A stretch of DNA of 16,440 bases from Hyphomicrobiales bacterium (lineage in GTDB: Bacteria > Pseudomonadota > Alphaproteobacteria > Rhizobiales > Kaistiaceae): contig JAFKJZ010000455.1 in the NCBI GenBank assembly GCA_017305815.1, positions 1 to 16,440 of the forward strand, read 5' to 3'. A program made the position numbers and the translations under genes. Of the stretch, positions 1 to 6,741 are shown one piece after another (position 1 is the stretch's first letter; each line of letters begins with the position of its first letter). Under the pieces are notes generated by a model, which did no database searches, was not told where the DNA came from, and saw only the letters and a list, made by a program, of their open reading frames with translations.

Positions 1-1
1 T

Positions 2-781
2 GAGGGCGGCTGCTTCGTCATCCCCAATCCGTGGGACATCGGCAGCGCGCGGCTGCTCGCCGGGCTCGATTTCAAGGCGCTGGCCACTACCTCGGGCGGC
101 TTCGCCTTCAGCCGCGGCCTGCCGGACGGCGTCGTGTCGCGCGACGTGATGCTGGCGCATGTCGCCGAGATCGTCGAGGCGACGGAGCTGCCGGTGAACG
201 CCGATTTCGGCAATGCCTTCGCCGACGATGCCGAGGGCGTCGCCACCAATGTCGCCCTCTGCGTCGATGCCGGCGTCGCTGGCCTCTCGGTCGAGGACAT
301 GGCGTCCGATCGTTCGCTCTATGGCTTCGATCATGCCGTCGAGCGGATCCGCGCCGCCCGCGCCGCCATCGATGCGTCACGCCAGGACGTGCTTTTGACC
401 GCGCGCAGCGGGGCGCTCCTGGTCGGCCATCCCGGAGGGCTGGACGAGGCCTGCCGGCGCATCGCCGCCTTTGCCGAGGCCGGCGCCGACGTGCTGTTCG
501 TGCCGGGCAAGCTCGACGCCGCCGCCACCGCCGCCGTGCTTGCCGCTGCCGGCGGCAAGCCGGTCAACGCCATCGCGCTCGATCCCGCCCAGCCGATCGC
601 CGAGATCGCGGCGCGGGGCGTGCGCCGCGTCTCGCTCGCGACCGGCCTTGCCCGCGCCGCCTATGGCGGCTTCCTGCGGCTGGCGCGCGAGGTGGCGGCC
701 GCCGGCACGCTGACGGAGCTCGCCCATGCCGAGCCGGGCGCCGAGCTGAACCGCATCTTCGCTCCCTTCGCCAGAGGCTGA
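2..781 (+). CDS. Isocitrate lyase/PEP mutase superfamily protein, 5' end outside window
   Basis: The frame is open from base 2 to the TGA at 779-781 and gives 259 residues. The first visible residues (EGGCFVIPNPWDIGSARLLA) are where members of this family normally are about 15-25 residues in, so only a short N-terminus is missing. Family hallmarks are the TTSGGFAFSRGLPDG loop, the VNADF strand, the VAGLSVED strand with its conserved Glu, and the GADVLFVPG strand, all fitting the alpha/beta barrel. Enzymes of this family cleave or form C-C or P-C bonds of 2-oxo acids with Mg2+ (2-methylisocitrate lyase, oxaloacetate decarboxylase, PEP mutase); the substrate here cannot be assigned. Oddity: the usual acidic-Asn-Gly motif after the first metal-site Asp reads DFGNAF (bases 203-220), lacking the second acidic residue. 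The GNAT gene follows after 4 bp, so the two are probably cotranscribed. Confidence 0.88.
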   Translation, partial: EGGCFVIPNPWDIGSARLLAGLDFKALATTSGGFAFSRGLPDGVVSRDVMLAHVAEIVEATELPVNADFGNAFADDAEGVATNVALCVDAGVAGLSVEDMASDRSLYGFDHAVERIRAARAAIDASRQDVLLTARSGALLVGHPGGLDEACRRIAAFAEAGADVLFVPGKLDAAATAAVLAAAGGKPVNAIALDPAQPIAEIAARGVRRVSLATGLARAAYGGFLRLAREVAAAGTLTELAHAEPGAELNRIFAPFARG

Positions 782-785
782 TATC

Positions 786-1493
786 GTGACATCGAACGGA
801 ACGCTGCCCGTCGGCATCGAACTCGACCCGACGCCGGGACCAAGGCCCGGCCGCGTGACGCTCGCGGGGCGTTTCGTCACCATCGTGCCGTTCGACCTCG
901 CCGCGCATGGCCGCGACATCTACGAGGCGTCGAGCGGGCCGGAGAACGAGGGGCTCTGGCCCTATCTCTGGCAGGGTCCCTTCGCCGACTACGAGAGCTT
1001 CGCCGCCTATTACGCCGAGGCGGCGAAGAAGGACGATCCACTGCTCTTCGCCATTCTCGACCGCGCCACCGGCCGCGCCGTCGGCCATGCGGCGCTGATG
1101 CGGATCGTGCCGAACGACCGGGTCGTCGAGGTCGGCAACATCCTCTATACGCCGCCGCTGCAGCGCACGATCGGCGCCACCGAGGCGATGTACCTGATGG
1201 CGCGCCATGTCTTCGACGATCTCGGCTATCGCCGCTACGAGTGGAAGTGCAACGACCTGAATGCGCCGTCGCGGCGCGCCGCCAGGCGCTACGGCTTCGC
1301 CTATGAGGGCACCTTCCGCCAGCACATGATCGTCAAGGGCCGCAACCGCGACACCGCCTGGTTCGCCATGCTCGATAGCGACTGGCCGCGCGTGAAGGCC
1401 GCCTTCGAGGTGTGGCTCGATCCCGCCAATTTCGACGCCGAGGGCCGGCAGAAGTCGAGCCTCGACGCGTCGCTGCCGGAGGCATCGACCTAG
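786..1493 (+). CDS. GNAT family N-acetyltransferase (RimJ/RimL-like)
   Basis: This 235-residue protein fits the GNAT fold. It has an N-terminal segment with a PYLWQGPF motif (about 59-66), a central strand VEVGNILYTPP (114-124), and an acetyl-CoA pyrophosphate-binding loop QRTIGAT (126-132) matching the family's Q/RxxGxG/A signature. The NDLNAPSRRAARRYGF helix (156-171) is typical of RimJ/RimL-type enzymes acetylating an amino group of a protein or small molecule. The acceptor cannot be predicted. The start is a GTG 4 bp after the preceding stop, and no good Shine-Dalgarno is visible, so translational coupling is likely. The C-terminal 25 residues or so after the last strand are polar and probably disordered. 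No other in-frame start fits the N-terminal beta strand better. Confidence 0.88.
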   Translation: MTSNGTLPVGIELDPTPGPRPGRVTLAGRFVTIVPFDLAAHGRDIYEASSGPENEGLWPYLWQGPFADYESFAAYYAEAAKKDDPLLFAILDRATGRAVGHAALMRIVPNDRVVEVGNILYTPPLQRTIGATEAMYLMARHVFDDLGYRRYEWKCNDLNAPSRRAARRYGFAYEGTFRQHMIVKGRNRDTAWFAMLDSDWPRVKAAFEVWLDPANFDAEGRQKSSLDASLPEAST

Positions 1494-1585
1494 CCGCCTC
1501 GCCATCCGGCAGCCATCCAGTTTTCGGCCTGTGGATTGAGGAATTCCACCGGCCGCAATCCATGACATAGAACGGGAGGAATTTC
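1494..1585 (+). promoter_or_regulatory. Leader of the SDR gene with direct and inverted repeats
   Basis: This 92-bp gap carries two structured motifs. GCCATCC is directly repeated at 1501-1507 and 1512-1518, an 11-bp period or about one helical turn. TGGATTG (1532-1538) and CAATCCA (1556-1562) form a perfect 7-bp inverted repeat separated by 17 bp, ending 23 bp before the SDR start. A Shine-Dalgarno GGGAGGA lies about 7 bases before the ATG at 1586. The inverted repeat could be an operator or an mRNA hairpin; no regulator can be named from sequence. Confidence 0.3.
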
Positions 1586-2341
1586 ATGACGGGACGTCTC
1601 AAGGGCAAGCGCGCCTTTCTCACCGCGGCGGGAGCCGGCATCGGGCACGCCACCGCGCTCGCCTTCGCGGCCGAGGGCGCCTATGTCATCGCCACGGACC
1701 TGAAGCCGGAGGGGATGGCCGACCTGAAGGCGGCCGGCGTCGCCGAGGTTCATGCGCTCGACGTGCGCTCGACGGCGGCGGTCGACGCTTTGGCCAAGCA
1801 GGTCGGCCCGGTCGACGTGCTCTTCAACTGCGCCGGCTTCGTCCATCACGGCACGGTGCTCTCCACCTCGGACGAGGACTGGGATTTCTCCTTCGACATC
1901 AACGTCAAGGCGATGCACCGCACGATCCGCGCCTTCCTGCCGGGCATGCTGGCGAAGGGCGAGGGCTCGATCATCAACATCTCGTCGGGCGCGAGCTCGG
2001 TGCGCGGCATCCCGAACCGCTATGCCTATGGCGCCTCGAAGGCGGCCGTGGTCGGCCTGACCAAGGCGGTCGCGGCCGACTATATCCGCCAGGGCATCCG
2101 CGCCAATTCGATCGCGCCGGGCACGATCCAGTCGCCGTCGCTCGACAGCCGCATCGCCGAGCAGGCGGAGAAGCAGGGCAAGACGGTGGAGGAAATCCGC
2201 CAGCAGTTCATCGACCGCCAGCCGATGGGCCGCCTCGGCACGGCCGAGGAGATCGCGTCGCTGGCGATCTACCTGGCGTCCGATGAGTCGCGCTACACGA
2301 CCGGCCAGGTCTACCTCTCCGACGGTGGTTTCGCGCTGTAA
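1586..2341 (+). CDS. SDR family oxidoreductase, DHRS6/BDH2-like
   Basis: The 251-residue protein is a classical short-chain dehydrogenase. It has a cofactor loop TAAGAGIG (13-20), an Asp at 38 after strand 2 (ATDL) indicating NAD(H) preference, NCAG (81-84), an active-site Ser in NISSGASS (131-138), and the YxxxK pair Tyr148/Lys152. By recall, long stretches match human DHRS6/BDH2, including the FVHHGTVL and DWDFSF segments. Arg145, Arg189 and Arg211 fall where I recall that enzyme having carboxylate-binding arginines. That points to a hydroxy-acid substrate such as 3-hydroxybutyrate, 4-oxo-L-proline or a 2-keto-3-deoxy sugar acid (KDF dehydrogenase group). The choice among these is uncertain. 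The ATG at 1586 has a strong ribosome-binding site. A palindromic repeat pair starts 22 bp after the stop. Confidence 0.92.
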   Translation: MTGRLKGKRAFLTAAGAGIGHATALAFAAEGAYVIATDLKPEGMADLKAAGVAEVHALDVRSTAAVDALAKQVGPVDVLFNCAGFVHHGTVLSTSDEDWDFSFDINVKAMHRTIRAFLPGMLAKGEGSIINISSGASSVRGIPNRYAYGASKAAVVGLTKAVAADYIRQGIRANSIAPGTIQSPSLDSRIAEQAEKQGKTVEEIRQQFIDRQPMGRLGTAEEIASLAIYLASDESRYTTGQVYLSDGGFAL

Positions 2342-2363
2342 GGGGGCGTGAGCGTCGTGAAGA

Positions 2364-2492
2364 CCCTCACCCCGGCCCTCTCCCGCGCGCGGGAGAGGGG
2401 GGCGCCTGCGCGGGTTGCCGCAATGGCTCGCCGGCTATGAAAGGCGCTGCCCCAAAGCCCTTGCCCGCTCGCGGGAAAGGGTTGGGTGAGGG
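2364..2492. repeat. REP-like palindromic doublet, outward type (copy 1)
   Basis: The outer ends are the inverted 9-mers CCCTCACCC (2364-2372) and GGGTGAGGG (2484-2492). Just inside the left end is a perfect 24-bp self-complementary palindrome (2376-2399, arms CCCTCTCCCGCG and its complement). Inside the right end is a second hairpin with arms at 2458-2468 and 2471-2481 and one mismatch. The element is 129 bp in total. It lies between the convergent SDR and 2-hydroxyacid dehydrogenase genes. There is no run of T after either stem, so it is not a standard intrinsic terminator, though stable hairpins here may mark or protect both 3' mRNA ends. Confidence 0.85.
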
Positions 2493-2554
2493 CCTTGCCC
2501 TGAGGCGAAGCGGGAGGGGCGATCCCTCCCGCGTATTCGCGAGGCCCGAAGGCC

Positions 2555-3520
2555 TTACTTCTTCTTCCAGCCGGTGAACGGCGTCTCGACGACCGGGCTC
2601 AGCGGCGGCTTGCCGTCGAGCCAGGCGGTGAGATTATCGATCACGCGCTGGCCCATGGCGTTGCGCGTATAGACCGAAGCCGAGCCGACATGCGGCAGCA
2701 GGACGACGTTCTCGAGCGCGATCAGCTCGGCCGGAACCTGCGGCTCCTTCTCGAACACGTCGAGGCCGGCGGCGAGGATCCGCTTCTCCTGCAGCGCCTT
2801 GATCAGCTCCGGCTCGTCGACCACCGTGCCGCGGCCGATGTTGATCAGGACGCCGTTCGGGCCCAGTGCGTCGAGCACGGCGCGGTTGATCGCCTTCTCT
2901 GTCGAGGCGCCGCCCGGCAGCACGGAGAGCAGCGTGTCGACCTCCTTCGCCATCTCGGTCAGGTCGGCGTAGTACTCGTAGGAAACGTCATCGGCCGGCC
3001 GGCGGTTGTGGTAGACGACCTTGACGTCGAAGGCCTCGAGGCGGCGGGCGATCGCCTTGCCGATGCGGCCGAGGCCGACAATGCCGACGGTGCGGTCGCG
3101 CAGCGAGCTGCTGAGCGGATAATTGCCGGAGGGCCACTTGCCGGCGCGTAGGTAGCGCTCGGACGCGGAAAGCTCGCGCACCGTCATCAGCAGCAGGCCG
3201 AGCGCCGTGTCGGCGACTTCCTCGGTCAGCACGTCCGGCGTGTTGGTGACGATGATGCCCTTGGTGCCGGCGTACTTGGCGTCGACGAGGTCGTAACCGA
3301 CGCCGAAGGAGGCAATGACTTCCAGCGCCGGGAGCTTGTCGATCAGCGCCGCGTCGACAGCGCCGCCCACGGCGACGGCCTGGATGCGGGGCGCGACTTC
3401 GGCCAGAAGCGCGGCCGGATCCTTGGCGTCGTAGAGACGATGCACGGTAAACTTGGCGTCGAGCGCATCGTTGACGTTCTTTTGCATGCGGCCGGGCATG
3501 AGCAGTTCGGGCCGGGACAT
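2555..3520 (-). CDS. D-2-hydroxyacid dehydrogenase (glyoxylate/hydroxypyruvate reductase-like)
   Basis: I place the start at the ATG ending at 3520 (321 residues) because AGGAG sits 5 bases upstream (3526-3530); the frame is open 15 codons further but without such a site. The protein has the D-isomer hydroxyacid dehydrogenase layout: a split catalytic domain around a Rossmann domain with GLGRIG (149-154). The catalytic triad is Arg230 (NIGRGTVVDE), Glu259 (DVFEKEP) and His277 (LPHVGS). After the second nucleotide-binding strand it reads HNRR (171-174), basic residues typical of NADP(H)-using glyoxylate/hydroxypyruvate or hydroxyphenylpyruvate reductases. It likely reduces a short 2-oxo acid in the cytoplasm. 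It is transcribed divergently from the 3-hydroxyisobutyrate dehydrogenase-family gene, sharing a 232-bp upstream region. Confidence 0.92.
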   Translation of the reverse strand: MSRPELLMPGRMQKNVNDALDAKFTVHRLYDAKDPAALLAEVAPRIQAVAVGGAVDAALIDKLPALEVIASFGVGYDLVDAKYAGTKGIIVTNTPDVLTEEVADTALGLLLMTVRELSASERYLRAGKWPSGNYPLSSSLRDRTVGIVGLGRIGKAIARRLEAFDVKVVYHNRRPADDVSYEYYADLTEMAKEVDTLLSVLPGGASTEKAINRAVLDALGPNGVLINIGRGTVVDEPELIKALQEKRILAAGLDVFEKEPQVPAELIALENVVLLPHVGSASVYTRNAMGQRVIDNLTAWLDGKPPLSPVVETPFTGWKKK

Positions 3521-3679
3521 GGAGGCTCCTTGGGGCTGGCTGGGTGCGGTCCCCGGTTGGCGCATCGCCGGGACCGGATTCGTGTGATCGGTAACATGAT
3601 TTGCGCGATCGATTCCGGCAAGTCTTCGCCGACAATCCGATCCGGCGGTGTTTCCTCGCGGGAATGGCGGTAGTTTGCC

Positions 3680-3707
3680 TTGTCCTGAAACCGCTTACCA
3701 CTCTAAT
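3680..3707 (+). promoter_or_regulatory. Candidate sigma-70 promoter for the 3753 gene
   Basis: TTGTCC (3680-3685) and TCTAAT (3702-3707) are 16 bp apart, matching the -35 and -10 consensus at 4 and 5 of 6 positions. The -10 box is 45 bp before the ATG at 3753. The surrounding stretch is visibly AT-richer than the rest of the window. This is a pattern match only. Confidence 0.3.
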
Positions 3708-3752
3708 CTGCGAATGAAATCAAATGCAAACACCCAGGGAGGGGTTGCAGGC

Positions 3753-4652
3753 ATGTCGAACCGCACCGTTGGCTTCATCGGGCTTGGATTCATGGGCGAG
3801 GGGATGGCCACCAATCTCGTCACCAAGGGCAATCCGCTGCTCGTGATGGCCAATCGACGCCGCGAGGCGGTCGAGCGGCTGCTGGCGCTCGGCGCCAGCG
3901 AGGTGAAGACCCCGGCCGAGATGGCGCGCGGCGCCGACGTGATCTTCCTCTGCGTCACCGGCTCCCGCGATGTCGAGCAGGTGATCGAGGGCAAGGACGG
4001 CATCCTCGCCGGCGCGCGCAAGGGCCTGATCGTCGTCGACTGCTCGACCGCCGAGCCGACCTCGACGCTTCGCCTCGCCGGCCGCATGGAGGCGCAGGGC
4101 GTGACGCTGGTCGACGCGCCGCTCGGCGGCACGCCGGCGAATGCCGCCGCCGGCACGCTGCAGGCGCTGGTCGGCGCCTCCGACGAGGTGTTCGCCTCGC
4201 TGGAGCCGCTGATCGCCTGCTGGGCGGCGACGATCGTCCATGTCGGCCCGGTCGGCGCCGGCCACAAGATGAAGCTGCTCAACAACTTCCTGTCGCTCGG
4301 CTATGCCGCGCTCTATTCCGAGGCGCTGGCGCTTGGCCAGAAGGTAGGCATCACGCCCGATACGTTCCATTCGGTGATCAGCAAGGGCCGCATGCGCTGC
4401 GGCTTCTACGACACCTTCATGAACTACGTGATCGACCGCAACGAGAATGCGCACCCCTTCACCATCTCCAAGGCCTACAAGGACCTGCGCTACCTGGCGC
4501 TGATGGCGGATTCGGTCGGCGCGGTGAACACGCTGGGTGAATCGGTGAAGAACAATTTCGCCGCCATGGCCGCTTCCGGCCAGGCCGAGAAGTTCGTGCC
4601 GATGATCTCCGACTTCATCGCCGCCCAGAACGGCACCAGGGTGAAGGGCTGA
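3753..4652 (+). CDS. NAD(P)-dependent oxidoreductase, 3-hydroxyisobutyrate dehydrogenase family
   Basis: The start is the ATG at 3753, with a GGGAGGGG ribosome-binding site about 8 bases upstream; an upstream in-frame GTG at 3648 lacks one. The 299 residues begin with the dinucleotide-binding motif GFIGLGFMGEGMATNL (7-22). The substrate motif DAPLGGTPANA (121-131) occupies the place of the usual DAPVSGG motif. The catalytic-lysine segment GAGHKMKLLNN follows, with Lys174 and Asn178, and then an all-helical C-terminal domain. The family oxidises or reduces beta-hydroxy acids (3-hydroxyisobutyrate, tartronate semialdehyde, 4-hydroxybutyrate). The altered substrate loop belongs to a subgroup whose substrate I cannot name. 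The PEP mutase-like, SDR and 2-hydroxyacid dehydrogenase genes nearby would fit a hydroxy-acid or sugar-acid pathway, which is inference. Confidence 0.92.
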   Translation: MSNRTVGFIGLGFMGEGMATNLVTKGNPLLVMANRRREAVERLLALGASEVKTPAEMARGADVIFLCVTGSRDVEQVIEGKDGILAGARKGLIVVDCSTAEPTSTLRLAGRMEAQGVTLVDAPLGGTPANAAAGTLQALVGASDEVFASLEPLIACWAATIVHVGPVGAGHKMKLLNNFLSLGYAALYSEALALGQKVGITPDTFHSVISKGRMRCGFYDTFMNYVIDRNENAHPFTISKAYKDLRYLALMADSVGAVNTLGESVKNNFAAMAASGQAEKFVPMISDFIAAQNGTRVKG

Positions 4653-5029
4653 ACGTTTCCCGCGGGCGGGACACAGGAAAGACCCTCACCCCAACCCTCC
4701 CCCGCGCGCGGGAGAGGGGGCTTGGCTTCGGATGCGAGAAGGGGAGCGGGCTCTCCTTCACCTCTCCCATGGGGAGAGGTCGGAGCGAAGCTCCGGGTGA
4801 GGGGTTGCCATCTCTCGGGTGAGGCCTGAACCCCTCACCCGCCGGCCTGCGGCCGTCGACCTCTCCCCATGGGAGAGGCGAAGTCGTTGCGCCTCGGTGA
4901 AGCTGGAATCTCCTTCTCGTCCGTGAAGTGCCATCTCCCGAAACTTCGCGGGCGAAATTGGCGTAGAATGGTCGGGCCCGGAGAGAGGGCGGCCGTATCG
5001 ACCGCGTGCCGGGCCGGCGGAGGCCGGCC
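4653..5029. other. 377-bp intergenic region: repeat array plus leader of the cytochrome gene
   Basis: The first two thirds (4683-4883) are the three-module palindromic array described separately. The remaining 146 bp form the leader of the cytochrome gene. A TAGAAT hexamer at 4964-4969 resembles a -10 box but has no convincing -35 box. A Shine-Dalgarno GGAGG at 5019-5023 lies 6 bases before the ATG at 5030. I see no other gene or RNA here. Confidence 0.6.
4683..4883. repeat. Three-module palindromic array (orientations + - +)
   Basis: Module 1 (+) is CCCTCACCC (4683-4691) followed by a 24-bp near-perfect palindrome (4695-4718). Module 2 (-) is the hairpin ACCTCTCCC/GGGAGAGGT (4760-4780), a second hairpin CGGAGC-GAA-GCTCCG (4781-4795), then GGGTGAGGGG (4795-4804). 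Module 3 (+) is CCCCTCACCC (4831-4840), a GGCC-rich hairpin, then CCTCTCCC/GGGAGAGG (4860-4878). Modules 2 and 3 form a 128-bp inward-type doublet (4756-4883), bounded by CTTCACCTCTCCC and GGGAGAGGCGAAG. Modules 1 and 2 together have the outward arrangement of copy 1. This is the only array lying between tandem genes rather than convergent ones. Confidence 0.85.
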
Positions 5030-5791
5030 ATGTCTGCGATACCGCATGAGGATGCTCCCCGACGTCGCCTGCTGATCTATCGTCACCGCCTGGTGGTGCG
5101 GATCACGCACTGGATCAACGTGCTCTGCATCGCCGTGCTGCTGATGAGCGGCATGCAGATCTTCAACGCCCATCCGGCGCTCTATGTCGGCCAGCGCTCG
5201 CAGTTCGACCATCCCGTGCTCGCCATGGGCGCGGCGGACGACAGCGGCGCCAAGCCGGTCGGCGTCACCACCATCCTCGGCCATGATTTCACCACCACCG
5301 GCGTGCTCGGCGTATCGCGCGAGCATGGCGAACTGGTCGAGCGCGGCTTTCCGAGCTGGGCGACGCTGCCGAGCTACCAGGATCTCGCCACCGGCCGGCG
5401 CTGGCACTTCTTTTTCGCCTGGCTGTTCGTCGCCAACGGCCTCGTCTATCTCGCCTGGAGCCTGACGTCGGGCCATCTGCGCGAACTGGTGCCGAGCGGC
5501 GAACAACTCCGCCATATCGGCCGCTCGATCTGGGAGCATCTTCGGCTTCGCTTCCCCAGGGGGGACGAGGCGCGCCACTACAACGTGCTGCAGAAGCTCG
5601 CTTATTTCGGCATCGTCGTCATCGTGCTGCCGCTTCTGGTGTTGGCGGGGCTCACCATGTCGCCCGGGATCGACGCGGCCTTTCCCTGGCTGGTCGAGCT
5701 ATTCGGCGGGCGGCAGACGGCGCGCACGATCCACTTCATCTGCGCCACGCTGGTGATGCTCTTCGTCGTCGTCCATGCCGATGCGCATTGA
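5030..5791 (+). CDS. Cytochrome b561-type membrane protein, short C-terminus
   Basis: The start at ATG 5030 is fixed by GGAGG 6 bases upstream and gives 253 residues. Four hydrophobic helices are visible at about 24-43, 126-145, 190-209 and 233-252. Histidines suited to haem b ligation lie in RITHW (27), RRWHF (126), RTIHF (235) and VVVH (249). This is the layout of the cytochrome b of Ni-Fe hydrogenase or thiosulfate reductase type, which passes electrons between quinone and a partner enzyme. The long periplasmic loop (44-125) is typical of the subgroup paired with a molybdopterin oxidoreductase, which is the next gene. The protein ends four residues after His249, whereas by recall homologues continue for about 30 more. 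The last 17 bases overlap the next gene. Confidence 0.88.
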   Translation: MSAIPHEDAPRRRLLIYRHRLVVRITHWINVLCIAVLLMSGMQIFNAHPALYVGQRSQFDHPVLAMGAADDSGAKPVGVTTILGHDFTTTGVLGVSREHGELVERGFPSWATLPSYQDLATGRRWHFFFAWLFVANGLVYLAWSLTSGHLRELVPSGEQLRHIGRSIWEHLRLRFPRGDEARHYNVLQKLAYFGIVVIVLPLLVLAGLTMSPGIDAAFPWLVELFGGRQTARTIHFICATLVMLFVVVHADAH

Positions 5792-6563
5792 GAGCGGTTT
5801 CGATCGTCGGGGCTTCCTCAAGCGGGCGCTGGTGCTGGGCGGCGCGCTGCTGCTTTCCGGCTGCGACCAGCTTTCCGGCTCCGAGAGCTTCCGCCGCCTG
5901 CTGTTCCGCGCCGAGACGCTGACGCGCACGGCGCAGCGCGCCCTTCTCGGTCCCGACGCGCTGGCGCATGAATATTCCGAGGCCGACATCTCGCCCGATT
6001 TCCGCGCCAATGGCAGTACCGATCCGCAGGACGCGGACTATCTGGCGCTCGCCGCCGACAATTTCCGGAACTGGAAACTGAAGCTCGGCGGCCTGGTCGA
6101 GCGGCCGATGGAATGGTCGCTCGACGAGCTGCGGGCCTTGCCCTCGCGCACCCAGATCACCCGGCACGATTGCGTCGAGGGCTGGAGCTGCATCGGCAAA
6201 TGGAAGGGTGTCCCGCTGAAGGTCCTGCTCGATCAGGCCGGGGTGAAGCCCGGAGCGCGCTACATCGTCTTCTATTGCGCCGACACGCTCGACGAGACTC
6301 TGACCGGTGGCGCCAAATATTACGAGAGCCTCGGCCTCGAGGACGCGAACCACGCCCAGACCATCCTCGCCTATGAGATGAACGGCGAGACCCTGCCGGT
6401 GCCGCATGGCGCGCCGCTGCGGCTGCGGGTCGAGCGCCAGCTCGGCTACAAGATGGCGAAATACGTCATGCGCATCGAGGCGGTCGCCGATTTCGCCGAT
6501 ATCGACGGCGGCCAGGGCGGCTTTTGGGAAGACCGCGGCTACGAATGGTATGCGGGGATTTGA
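5775..6563 (+). CDS. Molybdopterin-dependent oxidoreductase (MsrP/sulfite-oxidase fold), Tat-type lipoprotein
   Basis: The 262-residue protein starts with a twin-arginine motif DRRGFLK (10-16), a hydrophobic stretch (17-28) and LLLSGC with Cys30, so export by Tat and possible lipidation at Cys30 are both suggested. The oxidoreductase domain runs from about 95 to 240. The TRHDCVEGWSCIGKWKGVPL segment (129-148) contains Cys133, the expected Mo ligand. The cofactor-binding HGAPLRLRVERQLGYKMAKY segment spans 211-230. It would work on the periplasmic side, exchanging electrons with the cytochrome b encoded just upstream; the substrate is unknown. Two ATGs (5775, 5781) are possible; both overlap the cytochrome stop, and no Shine-Dalgarno is visible, so translational coupling is likely. 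A TLTGG stretch (175-179) looks like a small insertion relative to remembered homologues. Confidence 0.88.
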   Translation: MPMRIESGFDRRGFLKRALVLGGALLLSGCDQLSGSESFRRLLFRAETLTRTAQRALLGPDALAHEYSEADISPDFRANGSTDPQDADYLALAADNFRNWKLKLGGLVERPMEWSLDELRALPSRTQITRHDCVEGWSCIGKWKGVPLKVLLDQAGVKPGARYIVFYCADTLDETLTGGAKYYESLGLEDANHAQTILAYEMNGETLPVPHGAPLRLRVERQLGYKMAKYVMRIEAVADFADIDGGQGGFWEDRGYEWYAGI

Positions 6564-6581
6564 GGATTTTATTGAAGAGAG

Positions 6582-6730
6582 CCCTCGCCCCGGCCCTCTC
6601 CCGCGCGCGGGAGAGGGGGATCGCCTGACGGGAGAGGGGGATCGCCTAAGTTCGCGCAGGCGACGCTCCCGATCGATGAAGGTCGCCGGCCAAAACCCTC
6701 GCCCGCTTGCGGAAGAGGGCAGGGTGAGGG
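6582..6730. repeat. REP-like palindromic doublet, outward type (copy 2) with internal duplication
   Basis: The outer arms are CCCTCGCCC (6582-6590, one change) and GGGTGAGGG (6722-6730). A perfect 24-bp palindrome occupies 6594-6617, and the right-hand module starts with CCCTCGCCCGC at 6696. The element is 149 bp, explained by a 21-bp tandem duplication: gggagagggggatcgcct occurs at 6609-6626 and again at 6630-6647. Without it the length would be 128 bp. It fills the gap between the convergent Mo-enzyme and MFS genes, ending 11 bp before the MFS stop codon. Confidence 0.85.
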
Positions 6731-6741
6731 CCTTGCTTCGC

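Noticed and set aside
2364..2492. Intrinsic transcription terminator
   Set aside because: The stems are long and stable, but no T-run follows them on either strand here or in the other copies, so the standard terminator pattern is not met.
3574..3618. Inverted repeat CCGGATTCG / CGATTCCGG in the divergent dehydrogenase gap
   Set aside because: The arms are imperfect and 27 bp apart; this much similarity is expected by chance in GC-rich DNA.
4683..4883. CRISPR-like array
   Set aside because: There are only three modules with alternating orientation and internal palindromes; the spacing is not that of unique spacers between direct repeats, and no cas gene is present.
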